49,591 bases of DNA from Flavobacteriales bacterium. Its GTDB lineage: Bacteria; Bacteroidota; Bacteroidia; Flavobacteriales_C; GCA-002722245. Made by a program: the position numbers and the translations under genes. The notes below the pieces were generated by a model. The model was not told the origin of the DNA. It did no database searches and saw only the letters and a list, made by a program, of their open reading frames with translations. The DNA lies in the NCBI GenBank assembly GCA_023251075.1, contig JAHEZM010000026.1, forward strand, positions 1 to 49,591, written 5' to 3'. Below are positions 1 through 7,841 of this stretch, one piece after another. Position 1 is the first letter of the stretch. Each line of letters starts with the position of its first letter.

Positions 1-2
1 CA

Positions 3-1184
3 GCACCAACACCAGTAATTACGGCAGTGAGTGATTTATGTCAGAATGCGGGATCAAAATCTTTTGCAGCCACCCCAACAGGAGGAACATGGAAATTGGA
101 TGGAGATGGAAACAATGGCACCTTTAACCCAGGTAATTTAGCAGCAGGTAATCATACTGTGAAATATTATGTAACGGATGTAAATTCGTGTACCGATAGC
201 ACGAGTGATGTTTTTGAGGTGTTTGATACCCTACAGGTGAACATCGACAATCAGGCTTATTGTGCAGGGGGATCTTACACTTATAATTTACCCAACAATT
301 GGTTAAGTTATGTTTGGAATGGAGTAGCGGGCACCAGCAGTTATACTATTTCAGGAGGAACATTGGCAGTGAATGTGGTTACTACTGATGTTAATGGTTG
401 TATCACTCAGGATTTTGCAGCCGTAACGGAAAATCCATTTCCACTACCTGAGCTTGGTCCTGATACAGCAGTTTGCTTTGGTTCTTCAGTAACATTGGAT
501 CCTGGAACTGCTAATATTTTAAATTATGATTGGAATCCAGGGGTATTAACTACACCTACGATCGTAGTAAATACTACAGGAACTTATAAAGTTGTGGTAT
601 CAGATAACATCGGTTGTTCAGGAGAGGATTCTATTCACGTGCAAATTCATCCTTTACCTGTTATTAGTTTAGGTAACGACACAACAATTTGTGATAACGG
701 ATATGATAGAATAGTTATAAATGCCCATTATACCGGCACAAAACAATTATTATGGAGTACTGCAGATAAAGATGTTAATCATATTAAAATAGGGTATACT
801 GGAGCTTATTGGGTACAAGCTACTGATTCTAATGGTTGTGTAAACACAGCATCTATCGATGTAACCAGACATTGTAATGATGTGAAATTTAAATTTCCAG
901 ATGTATTTACACCAAACGGTGACGGACATAATGATGAGTTTGTTCCTATGGATATTGATGATTCTAATTTTGAGCAGCAATATGCCAATATGGTGAGTTT
1001 ATCATTTGTTGTTTTTGATAGATGGGGAGTAAAAGTTTTTGAATCGCAAAGTGTTTTACCTCGTTGGGATGGTAAGTTTAATGGAGGTGAATTGTATACA
1101 GGTACTTTCTTTTATATTGTAAAATATACCAACACGGCTGGTAATACTTACGAATCAACGGGTAATGTAACCTTAATGAAGTAG
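3..1184 (+). CDS. T9SS type B sorting-domain protein, C-terminal part (5' end outside window)
   Basis: The reading frame is open to the window edge, so the upstream part of this protein is missing; the first in-window GTG at 27 is not a convincing start. What is visible is a run of Ig/PKD-like extracellular repeats rich in Gly, Thr and Asn with paired Cys (for example around CFGSS and TICDNG). It ends in a gliding-motility-type C-terminal domain: FTPNGDGHND near 895-930, then FDRWG, WDG and a final GNVTLMK. That last domain is known as a type B signal for export through the type IX secretion system, so the product is inferred to be a large cell-surface or secreted adhesin-like protein. The ligand is unknown. 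It is followed at once by a strong hairpin terminator. I am confident of the C-terminal domain and less sure of the repeat class. Confidence 0.88.
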   Translation, partial: APTPVITAVSDLCQNAGSKSFAATPTGGTWKLDGDGNNGTFNPGNLAAGNHTVKYYVTDVNSCTDSTSDVFEVFDTLQVNIDNQAYCAGGSYTYNLPNNWLSYVWNGVAGTSSYTISGGTLAVNVVTTDVNGCITQDFAAVTENPFPLPELGPDTAVCFGSSVTLDPGTANILNYDWNPGVLTTPTIVVNTTGTYKVVVSDNIGCSGEDSIHVQIHPLPVISLGNDTTICDNGYDRIVINAHYTGTKQLLWSTADKDVNHIKIGYTGAYWVQATDSNGCVNTASIDVTRHCNDVKFKFPDVFTPNGDGHNDEFVPMDIDDSNFEQQYANMVSLSFVVFDRWGVKVFESQSVLPRWDGKFNGGELYTGTFFYIVKYTNTAGNTYESTGNVTLMK

Positions 1185-1209
1185 ATTAATTTTAAATTCC
1201 GATATTTGA

Positions 1210-1237
1210 GAGGTGCACAAAATGCACCTCTTTTTTT
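1210..1237 (+). terminator. Intrinsic terminator abutting the next start codon
   Basis: A perfect 8-bp stem (GAGGTGCA at 1210-1217 with TGCACCTC at 1223-1230) and a CAAAA loop are followed by seven T (1231-1237). The ATG of the next gene starts at 1238, directly after the T tract. It should end transcription of the T9SS-type gene. Confidence 0.85.
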
Positions 1238-2170
1238 ATGAAAATTTTCATTGTTTTTTTATCAATAGTGTTGGTTTTAGGTTCTGGATTTAGTCGTTTG
1301 AATTCTCCAAAATTCAAAACTGAGAATGTGATTGTATTGGTAATTGACGGACCTCGTTATTCCGAAACTTGGGGTGATTCTTTAAGGCAATATATTCCTT
1401 TCATGTCGAAAGAACTGGCCCCTCAAGGTGTGTTTTACGATTCTTTTTACAATGTAGGAAAAACTTATACTGCTGCAGGCCATACATCTATTTGTACAGG
1501 GATCGATCAAAGTATTGATAATACGGGCAAGGAAATTCCACAATATCCTTCTTTTTTTCAATACTATTTAAAGAGTAAAAACAATGATGCTGATAAAACC
1601 TGGATTATTACAAGTAAAGATAAATTAGCAGTATTGGCCAATTGCAAAGATTCTTTATGGCAGGATGAATTTATGCCTAAAACCGATTGTGGTGCAGGAG
1701 GCTTGTTAACTTTGTATAGAGATGATTCCACCACTATGGCTCATGTTTTTAAAACTTTAAAAAACAATCATCCCAATCTGTTGTTGATTAATTTAAGAGA
1801 ACCTGATTATTCTGGGCATGCAGCCAATTGGCAAGGATATTTGAATGGTATTGTTGCTGGAGATAGATATGCTTATGAACTATGGAAATATATCCAATCA
1901 GATTCTGCCTATGCTAATAAAACAACTTTGTTTATTACCAATGATCATGGTCGTCATTTAGAGGGCGTGAAAAATGGTTTTATCAATCATGGAGATGATT
2001 GTGATGGGTGCCGACATATTAGTCTTTTGGCATTAGGTCCAGATTTTAAAAACAACATCACTGTTTCTAAACAAAGAAATCAAAAAGATATTCCATCCAC
2101 TATTGCTTATCTTTTGGGTTTTGAAATGCCTACTTCAAAAGGAGAAGTAATGATGGAATTATTTAAGTAA
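1238..2170 (+). CDS. Alkaline phosphatase superfamily protein (phosphodiesterase/sulfatase-like), exported
   Basis: The 310-residue product begins with a hydrophobic export signal (about residues 1-22). Metal-site motifs of the alkaline phosphatase superfamily follow: VLVIDG (D37), a nucleophile region TYTAAGHTS near 77-84, REPDYSGHA (D190, H194), TNDHGRH (D236, H237) and a closing His near 251-260. These motifs are usual for zinc-dependent phosphate or sulfate ester hydrolases such as nucleotide pyrophosphatases and phosphodiesterases. The true substrate cannot be read. It probably acts in the periplasm. The gene ends one base before the GSCFA gene, suggesting co-transcription. The start codon sits directly after a terminator T tract, which leaves no ordinary leader; the signal peptide supports this start. 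Confidence 0.82.
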   Translation: MKIFIVFLSIVLVLGSGFSRLNSPKFKTENVIVLVIDGPRYSETWGDSLRQYIPFMSKELAPQGVFYDSFYNVGKTYTAAGHTSICTGIDQSIDNTGKEIPQYPSFFQYYLKSKNNDADKTWIITSKDKLAVLANCKDSLWQDEFMPKTDCGAGGLLTLYRDDSTTMAHVFKTLKNNHPNLLLINLREPDYSGHAANWQGYLNGIVAGDRYAYELWKYIQSDSAYANKTTLFITNDHGRHLEGVKNGFINHGDDCDGCRHISLLALGPDFKNNITVSKQRNQKDIPSTIAYLLGFEMPTSKGEVMMELFK

Positions 2171-2171
2171 A

Positions 2172-3101
2172 ATGAATTTTAGAACCGAAATACAACTGCC
2201 TCCAGCACCTTTCAAATTGACCTATAAAGATCAAGTTGCTTTTATAGGTTCTTGTTTTAGTGAGAATATTAGTTCGCGACTTTCTGATTTGAAAATGAAG
2301 GTAAATTGTAATCCATTTGGGATTGTTTTCAATTCTATTTCTATACAAAAAAACTTGTTGCGTTTAATTGAAAAAAGAAATTATACTTCGCCAGAGTTAT
2401 TCAAAGGGAGTCAGTTTTATAGTTTTGATCATCATTCTTCTTTTAGTGATTTTGATGTCGAAAACTGTTTGCGAAAAATCAATCAATCAATGGAGGAAGG
2501 ACATGCTTTTTTAAAGCAATCTAAAGTTCTTTTTATCACTTTAGGTTCTGCTTATGCCTATTGGTACAAGGAAAGAAATGAAGTAGTAGCGAATTGTCAT
2601 AAATTACCTCAGTCTGTTTTTCAAAAGAAGTTAAGTAAAGTGGAAGAAATTGTAAATGGTTTTTCTGAATTGATTATGCAGCTACAGTTTTTCAATCCAG
2701 AGTTGAAGATTGTTTTTACAGTTAGTCCGGTGAGGCATTTAAAAGATGGCATGATAGAGAATCAAAGAAGCAAAGCTATTTTGTTGGAGAGTGTTCATCA
2801 AATTGTTGAAGCATTTAATAATGTAAATTATTTTCCAGCTTATGAGATAGCGATGGACGATTTACGAGATTATCGTTTTTATGGAAAAGACATGCTTCAT
2901 TTGAATGAAGTAGGAATTGATTATGTTTTTCAAAAGTTTAGTGAATTGTATTTTGAGTTGGATACATTGCAAATTATGCATGAGGTACAATCACACAATA
3001 AATTTATGAACCACAGAAGTTTAAGTGGAGAGGATATAAGCGATCAAAAGAAGAAAGCTAGCGATCAATTGTATTTGAAATACCCATTTTTGCAGCAATA
3101 A
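2172..3101 (+). CDS. GSCFA domain protein
   Basis: This 309-residue protein carries the family signature FIGSCFSENI at about residues 24-33, from which the GSCFA family takes its name. Further conserved blocks are LGSAYAYWY, TVSPVRHLKDG and a late MLHLNEVGIDY. The arrangement resembles SGNH/GDSL-type hydrolases, with Ser-26-region and late Asp/His blocks, but the biochemical activity of GSCFA proteins is not established, so only the family is assigned. No signal peptide is evident. It lies one base downstream of the phosphatase-superfamily gene and ends at a bidirectional terminator shared with the converging lipoprotein gene. Confidence 0.85.
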   Translation: MNFRTEIQLPPAPFKLTYKDQVAFIGSCFSENISSRLSDLKMKVNCNPFGIVFNSISIQKNLLRLIEKRNYTSPELFKGSQFYSFDHHSSFSDFDVENCLRKINQSMEEGHAFLKQSKVLFITLGSAYAYWYKERNEVVANCHKLPQSVFQKKLSKVEEIVNGFSELIMQLQFFNPELKIVFTVSPVRHLKDGMIENQRSKAILLESVHQIVEAFNNVNYFPAYEIAMDDLRDYRFYGKDMLHLNEVGIDYVFQKFSELYFELDTLQIMHEVQSHNKFMNHRSLSGEDISDQKKKASDQLYLKYPFLQQ

Positions 3102-3138
3102 AAATCCCCTCCAATTTTCATTGAAGGGGATTTCTATT
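3102..3138. terminator. Bidirectional terminator between converging genes
   Basis: AAATCCCCT (3102-3110) pairs with AGGGGATTT (3125-3133). The stem continues after one mismatch through CAAT/ATTG around a TTTC loop. There are T-rich sequences on both strands beyond the stem, so it can serve the GSCFA gene (+) and the lipoprotein gene (-). Confidence 0.85.
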
Positions 3139-3154
3139 TTTGGATTAGGTCAGT

Positions 3155-3730
3155 TTATTTCATTTTGCTCATTTCTTCGTCGAAAGTCTTTTTGAATTTT
3201 TCGTAATCGTAATCAACTTTCAAACTTTCTTCTTTTGTTAATCTGTCGTTAATTGCTTGAACCAATTCATCAGCACCGTACTCAATTGCTACATAAGCTT
3301 TAAAATTACCTTCGGGTGATTTTGTTACTTTATCACAAATAACTCTTATCCCACTTAATTTTTGGTTAACTACTTCACGAGTTAATCCTTCATACTTTTG
3401 CTCAAGATCTTCTCTGTTGTTGTGAGTGTTGTCTTTAACATAGTTATCAAGAGTTGATTTGATAGTAGTATTAATGAACGACGCTAAATGTGCTTTTGCT
3501 TCAACTAGTGCCTTGTCTTTAGCGATTTGCTGATTCATACTCTCACTTACTGCATTGGCACGAAAAGTTTTTTTATCAGAGAAAAATTCTGGTCCGGTAC
3601 AATATTCGTTTACCAAAACTTCACCTACTGGAGCGGCTGCTTCTGTTTTCTTTTTGCTTTTACAACCAGTAATTGAAAAGGAAGCTACTAGAGCTAATAA
3701 AATTACTGAGGATTTAATTGTTGTTTTCAT
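3155..3730 (-). CDS. Small lipoprotein, LPP20-like
   Basis: The longest frame opens at 3787, but the ATG at 3730 begins a textbook lipoprotein signal: MKTT, a hydrophobic core, then ITGC with the lipid-modified Cys at residue 23. I therefore place the start there (191 residues). The mature part has a charged linker of lysines followed by a compact domain. Segments such as AKDKALVEAKAHLA and GNFKAYVAIEYG resemble the LPP20 family of bacterial outer-membrane lipoproteins, whose role is not well defined. The family assignment is by eye and tentative; the lipoprotein call is strong. It converges on the GSCFA gene and diverges from lgt, the enzyme that would lipidate it. Confidence 0.75.
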   Translation of the reverse strand: MKTTIKSSVILLALVASFSITGCKSKKKTEAAAPVGEVLVNEYCTGPEFFSDKKTFRANAVSESMNQQIAKDKALVEAKAHLASFINTTIKSTLDNYVKDNTHNNREDLEQKYEGLTREVVNQKLSGIRVICDKVTKSPEGNFKAYVAIEYGADELVQAINDRLTKEESLKVDYDYEKFKKTFDEEMSKMK

Positions 3731-3796
3731 GGCTTTGTGTATTAAATTTTCAAATTCTTTTAATGTTTGATATGAGATCATTTTCAATTAGTATGC

Positions 3797-3826
3797 CAAA
3801 ATATAAATTTACTAGTCATAAAGCAA
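3797..3826 (-). promoter_or_regulatory. Candidate promoter for the lipoprotein gene
   Basis: On the minus strand a TTG (3824-3826) and an 18-base spacer precede TATATTTTG (3797-3805). This is close to the Bacteroidota -33/-7 pattern but has one extra base inside the -7 element. It would give a leader of roughly 60 bases before the ATG at 3730. Confidence 0.4.
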
Positions 3827-3917
3827 GAAAGCCATTAATAAGCCTTGTTTTCTCTATTCTATTAATGTTTTCATGGCTGTGTCAGATGTTTACTTTATTT
3901 TTACCAAAAGCTATATT

Positions 3918-5072
3918 ATGTATCCTACTTTATTTCATTTTTTTTATGACGTTTTTGGAATTCAGATTGAGTTCTTGAAATTCCTCCCCAGTTTTGGTTT
4001 TTGCGTGGCAATGTCGTTTATCGCAGCGGCCTATTTTTTTGGTAAGGAATTAAAAAGAAAGGAAGATTTGGGATTATTATTTCCTGTGGAAGAAAAAGTA
4101 TTGAAAGGTAAACCTGCTTCTGTTTGGGAACTAGTTTCTAATGGGTTGATTGGTTTTGTTTTTGGTTTTAAATTTTTGGGATTGGTATTCGGAAGTGCAG
4201 AGGGGATGTTGATGGAGGATTATATGTTATCGAAACAAGGGAATTTGCTAACGGGATTATTGGTAGGTGCTTTATTTGCCTATTTAAAATACAGAGAGCG
4301 CGAGAAAGAGAAATTACCAGAACCAAAATGGGTGGATGAAAAAGTATATCCTTCTATGAGAGTTGGCGAAATTACAATGATTGCAGCGTTAGGGGGAATT
4401 ATTGGTGCAAAGTTGTTTCATCAATTAGAGTATTGGGATGAGTTTTTAGCCGATCCAATTGGGAATTTATTTTCTACTAAAGGTTTAACTTTTTATGGAG
4501 GTTTGATTTGTGGAGGTGGATCAGTAATTTATTTCGTGTTAAAGAAAAAAATGAATGCCTGGGTAATTATGGATTCTATTGCTCCTGCGTTAATTCTTGC
4601 TTATGCTGTGGGTAGAATTGGTTGTCAGGTTTCCGGAGATGGAGATTGGGGAATTGAAAGTTTAGATCCAAAACCTGAATGGTTGAGTTTTTTACCTGAT
4701 TGGATGTGGGGTTATACTTATCCGCATAATGTAAATGAAGTGGGTGTTCATATGTACAATTGCGAAGCATGGGCGCCATACTGTTCAGTTCTTCCTACGC
4801 CACACTATCCTACACCATTTTACGAAACAATAATGGGTTTAAGCATTTTTGCAATTCTGTGGCTGCTAAGAAAAAAGATTAATATCACAGGGCTGATGTT
4901 TTGTTCTTACTTAATTTTTAATGGTGTGGAGAGATATTTAATCGAACAAATCAGGGTAAATCCTGAAACAGTAGGCGGACTAACCCAGGCTATGGCTATT
5001 GCGCTAGCGTTAATAGGATTGGGTGTTGTAGGCATCATTTACTTTGTTTTTAATAAAAAGAAAGCTGTTTAA
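3918..5072 (+). CDS. lgt: Prolipoprotein diacylglyceryl transferase
   Basis: Lgt moves a diacylglyceryl group from phosphatidylglycerol to the lipobox Cys of prolipoproteins in the inner membrane. The protein is polytopic with about seven hydrophobic segments. It carries the family signature in diverged form, GRIGCQVSGDGDWG, then a late HYPTPFYE block and LIEQIRVNPE near the end. The frame opens at 3873, but MYPTLFHFFYD at 3918 matches the usual Lgt N-terminus, giving 384 residues, so I chose that start. That is longer than the roughly 290 residues common in Proteobacteria, because of an N-terminal and central extension often seen in this phylum. The stop overlaps the next start by one base (TAATG), so it is coupled to the inositol monophosphatase gene. 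Confidence 0.9.
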   Translation: MYPTLFHFFYDVFGIQIEFLKFLPSFGFCVAMSFIAAAYFFGKELKRKEDLGLLFPVEEKVLKGKPASVWELVSNGLIGFVFGFKFLGLVFGSAEGMLMEDYMLSKQGNLLTGLLVGALFAYLKYREREKEKLPEPKWVDEKVYPSMRVGEITMIAALGGIIGAKLFHQLEYWDEFLADPIGNLFSTKGLTFYGGLICGGGSVIYFVLKKKMNAWVIMDSIAPALILAYAVGRIGCQVSGDGDWGIESLDPKPEWLSFLPDWMWGYTYPHNVNEVGVHMYNCEAWAPYCSVLPTPHYPTPFYETIMGLSIFAILWLLRKKINITGLMFCSYLIFNGVERYLIEQIRVNPETVGGLTQAMAIALALIGLGVVGIIYFVFNKKKAV

Positions 5073-5869
5073 TGAACTATCAGAATTTATGTATGGATGT
5101 GGTTGCTCTCTCCAGAGAGGTGGGCCGATTCATGAAAGAAGAGAATAAGAAAATCAGAGGAAGTGATGTTGAGTCAAAAGAACATTTTAATTCTTTAGTG
5201 ACCTATGTAGATAAAACGGTAGAGAAGATGGTGATAGCGAAGTTGGAAACCTTTATTCCCAACGCCGGATTTATTGGAGAAGAAGGTACAAGCGATAAAA
5301 TAGGTGATGTTTACAATTGGATTATAGATCCTTTAGATGGTACTACAAATTTTATTCATGGTGTGCCTATTTACTCTGTATCCATTGCCTTAAAGGAGAA
5401 TGAAGAGATTGTTTTAGGAGTGGTGTATGAGGTGAATTTGGAGGAATGTTTTTATGCATGGAAAGATTCTAAAGCTTATCTCAACGGAAAAGAAATTTCT
5501 GTATCGTCGGCAAAAAGAATGGAGGATTCTTTGTTGGCAACCGGATTTCCCTACTGGGATTTTCATAAGATGGATGCTTACTTGCGAATAATGAAAGATT
5601 TTACAGCATGTACCCGTGGTTTAAGAAGAATTGGTTCTGCGGCTGTTGATTTGGCGTATGTGGCTGCGGGAAGATTTGAGGCTTTTTATGAATACAGTTT
5701 AAAACCCTGGGATATTGCAGGAGGAGCTTTTATTGTTGAAAGAGCGGGAGGGAAGGTTACCGATTTTTCGGGAAACAGAGATTTGATTTCAGGAAAAGAA
5801 ATATTAGCGAGTAACGGAATTTTACACGATACTTTACAACAAAAAATTGCAAAAGAATTTTTAGCCTAA
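5072..5869 (+). CDS. Inositol monophosphatase family protein
   Basis: The 265-residue product has all the Mg-binding motifs of the IMPase/SuhB family: GEEG at 69-72, DPLDGTTN at 86-93 and WDIAGGA with D214. The family removes phosphate from inositol monophosphates; some bacterial members act on other sugar phosphates, and SuhB also touches rRNA maturation. Which applies here cannot be told. It is cytoplasmic and full length. It overlaps lgt by one base and touches the glycosyltransferase at 5870 with no gap, so the run from lgt to the second glycosyltransferase reads as one transcript. Confidence 0.9.
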   Translation: MNYQNLCMDVVALSREVGRFMKEENKKIRGSDVESKEHFNSLVTYVDKTVEKMVIAKLETFIPNAGFIGEEGTSDKIGDVYNWIIDPLDGTTNFIHGVPIYSVSIALKENEEIVLGVVYEVNLEECFYAWKDSKAYLNGKEISVSSAKRMEDSLLATGFPYWDFHKMDAYLRIMKDFTACTRGLRRIGSAAVDLAYVAAGRFEAFYEYSLKPWDIAGGAFIVERAGGKVTDFSGNRDLISGKEILASNGILHDTLQQKIAKEFLA

Positions 5870-7111
5870 ATGAAAGTTGTTATTCTAAGTAATACAGATT
5901 CTGGTGGTGGTGCAGCTATTGCAGCGCGACGATTAAATGATGCTTTGAATAATAATGGAGTACATTCAAAAATGTTGGTGGTGCGAAAAATAACTAACGA
6001 TATTAATGTTAGTGAAGTTCCATTGAGCGGATTGAAGAGAAAAATTCTGAATGCTTTCACGTATTTGGAATATTTGTATCAAAGAAAAATCCTGTTAAAG
6101 GATAAAACTATTTCTATGTTTTCTACCAATGAAGTGGGCGTTGATATAACGCAACATCCATTGGTGAAAGAAGCAGATGTGATAAATATTCATTGGATTA
6201 ATTTCGGGTTTCTTTCTTTTCAAGAGATAGAAAATTTATATGCACTCAATAAAAAAATTATTTGGACTCTCCATGATATGTGGTTGTTTACCGGCGGTTG
6301 TCATTATTCAGGAGATTGCACTCAATTTCATGTCGATTGTAAAGCTTGTCCTTTAGTTTATTTCAAAAGTACTCCCCAAACTCTTTGGAAAAAGAAAATG
6401 CAATTATTTTCACAAAACAATATGACTGTTGTGGCACCTAGTCAGTGGTTGGTGGATGAAAGTAAATTATCTTCTTTATTAAAAAACGGCAAAGGTTTTT
6501 GTGTTCCCAATACATTAAATTCAAGTTTGTTTACAGCACATTCTAAAAAAGAAGCTTGTGTGAAATTGAAGTTGAATCCGGATAAAAAGTACATTCTTTT
6601 TTCTGCGGCAAATCCTAATGACGTACGAAAGGGGTTTGTTTATTTTGTTGAAGCAGTTAAACTATTAAAGCAACAGTATTCTAACTCTGAAGAATTAGAA
6701 TTATTGGTAATGGGGAAAGAACAGAAAATATTTAATGATCTTTCTTTACCTGTAAATAATTTAGGGTTTATTCGATCGGAAGAGCAGTCAGCATTAATTT
6801 ACAGTGCTGCTTCTGTTTTTGTGATTCCCTCTTTAGAAGACAATTTACCCAATACTATCATGGAGGCATTAAGTTGTGGTACTCCTTGTGTGGGATTCAA
6901 TATTGGTGGAATAAAAGAAATGATTCAAACCAATGTGAATGGTTATTTGGCAGAAGCAAGAAATGCAAAAGATTTAGCTTTAGGAATTAAAGATGTTCTA
7001 GAAAATGGAGAACAAAAAAATTTATCGGTTCAAGCAAGAGAATGGATGATGACTCATTACAGTAATAAAGTTATTGCAGATAAATATTTGAAGGTTTTTA
7101 ATGAGTGTTAA
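5870..7111 (+). CDS. Glycosyltransferase family 4-like
   Basis: This 413-residue protein has two Rossmann-like halves. The N-terminal half starts MKVVILSNTDSGGGAA and includes a TLHDMWLFTGGCHYSGDC block with a CKACP cluster, as in WcaC-like enzymes. The C-terminal half has the GT4 donor-binding region: VIPSLEDNLPNTIMEAL with the E-x7-E pattern, then SCGTPCVGF. It is likely a retaining transferase building a surface glycan on the cytoplasmic face of the membrane; donor and acceptor are unknown. It starts immediately after the phosphatase stop and overlaps the next glycosyltransferase by 11 bases. Confidence 0.86.
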   Translation: MKVVILSNTDSGGGAAIAARRLNDALNNNGVHSKMLVVRKITNDINVSEVPLSGLKRKILNAFTYLEYLYQRKILLKDKTISMFSTNEVGVDITQHPLVKEADVINIHWINFGFLSFQEIENLYALNKKIIWTLHDMWLFTGGCHYSGDCTQFHVDCKACPLVYFKSTPQTLWKKKMQLFSQNNMTVVAPSQWLVDESKLSSLLKNGKGFCVPNTLNSSLFTAHSKKEACVKLKLNPDKKYILFSAANPNDVRKGFVYFVEAVKLLKQQYSNSEELELLVMGKEQKIFNDLSLPVNNLGFIRSEEQSALIYSAASVFVIPSLEDNLPNTIMEALSCGTPCVGFNIGGIKEMIQTNVNGYLAEARNAKDLALGIKDVLENGEQKNLSVQAREWMMTHYSNKVIADKYLKVFNEC

Positions 7112-7841
7112 GGTAAGTATCATAACAGTAGTGTTCAATGGTGAGCATATCATTGAAAAAACAATTCAAAGTGTTTTGTCGCAAACCTATACTGATTTTG
7201 AGTACATCATTATTGATGGAAAATCTACCGATCGAACTTTAGAAATTATTGATCAATACAAAAGCAAAATTCAAATATTGGTAAGTGAAAAAGATAATGG
7301 TTTGTATGATGCAATGAACAAAGGGTTGGCTTTGGCTACTGGTGAATATGTGTGGTTTATGAATGGAGGTGATCAGATAGGAGATCCGGAGGTGCTTTCT
7401 AAAATTTTCACTTCTAATATTAATGCAGATATTTTTTATAGTGATACAGCATTGATTGATGAGCAAGGAAAATATCTTTCGTTATTGAGCGAGATTGGCC
7501 ATAACAACGCACCCCATCCATTAACATGGAAATCGATGGAAAGAGGAATGGTGGTTTGTCATCAATCTTTTATTGTAAAAAGAGCACTTACAAATCCTTT
7601 CGATTTACAGTATAAAATTAGCGCTGATATCGATTGGGTTATACAATGTTTGAAAAAAAGTAAATCCAATCACAAGTTCAATTTTTGTATTTCGAAATTC
7701 ATGGTGGGTGGAGTATCTAGTAAAAACAGGTGGAGAGCAGTAAAAGAAAGATTTCGTTTGTTTAATAAACACTATGGATTATTACGAAATCTTTACAATC
7801 ACATTTTTATTCTTAAAAGAATTATCAGCAAATCTTTTTAA
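7101..7841 (+). CDS. Glycosyltransferase family 2
   Basis: The 246-residue protein has a GT-A fold with an early SIITVVFNGEHIIEKTI block, a IIDGKSTD motif, SEKDNGLYDAMNKG, and GEYVWFMNGGD, where the metal-binding DxD is replaced by GGD-x-I as in many WcaA-like enzymes. It probably adds one sugar to a lipid-linked or surface polysaccharide. Its start lies inside the previous glycosyltransferase (11-base overlap), so the two are probably translated in a coupled way. It converges with the M1 peptidase gene, sharing four bases at the stops, and there is no hairpin there. Confidence 0.87.
   Translation: MSVKVSIITVVFNGEHIIEKTIQSVLSQTYTDFEYIIIDGKSTDRTLEIIDQYKSKIQILVSEKDNGLYDAMNKGLALATGEYVWFMNGGDQIGDPEVLSKIFTSNINADIFYSDTALIDEQGKYLSLLSEIGHNNAPHPLTWKSMERGMVVCHQSFIVKRALTNPFDLQYKISADIDWVIQCLKKSKSNHKFNFCISKFMVGGVSSKNRWRAVKERFRLFNKHYGLLRNLYNHIFILKRIISKSF

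Noticed and set aside
3723-3878. 12-base direct repeat GTTTTCATGGCT at 3723-3734 and 3867-3878
   Set aside because: One copy is the start codon region of the lipoprotein gene on the other strand and the second has no role I can see. It is probably chance or an old small duplication in AT-rich DNA.
3718-3978. Plus-strand open frame of 86 codons across the lgt upstream region
   Set aside because: It overlaps the lipoprotein signal region and the lgt start in another frame and has no domain-like features.
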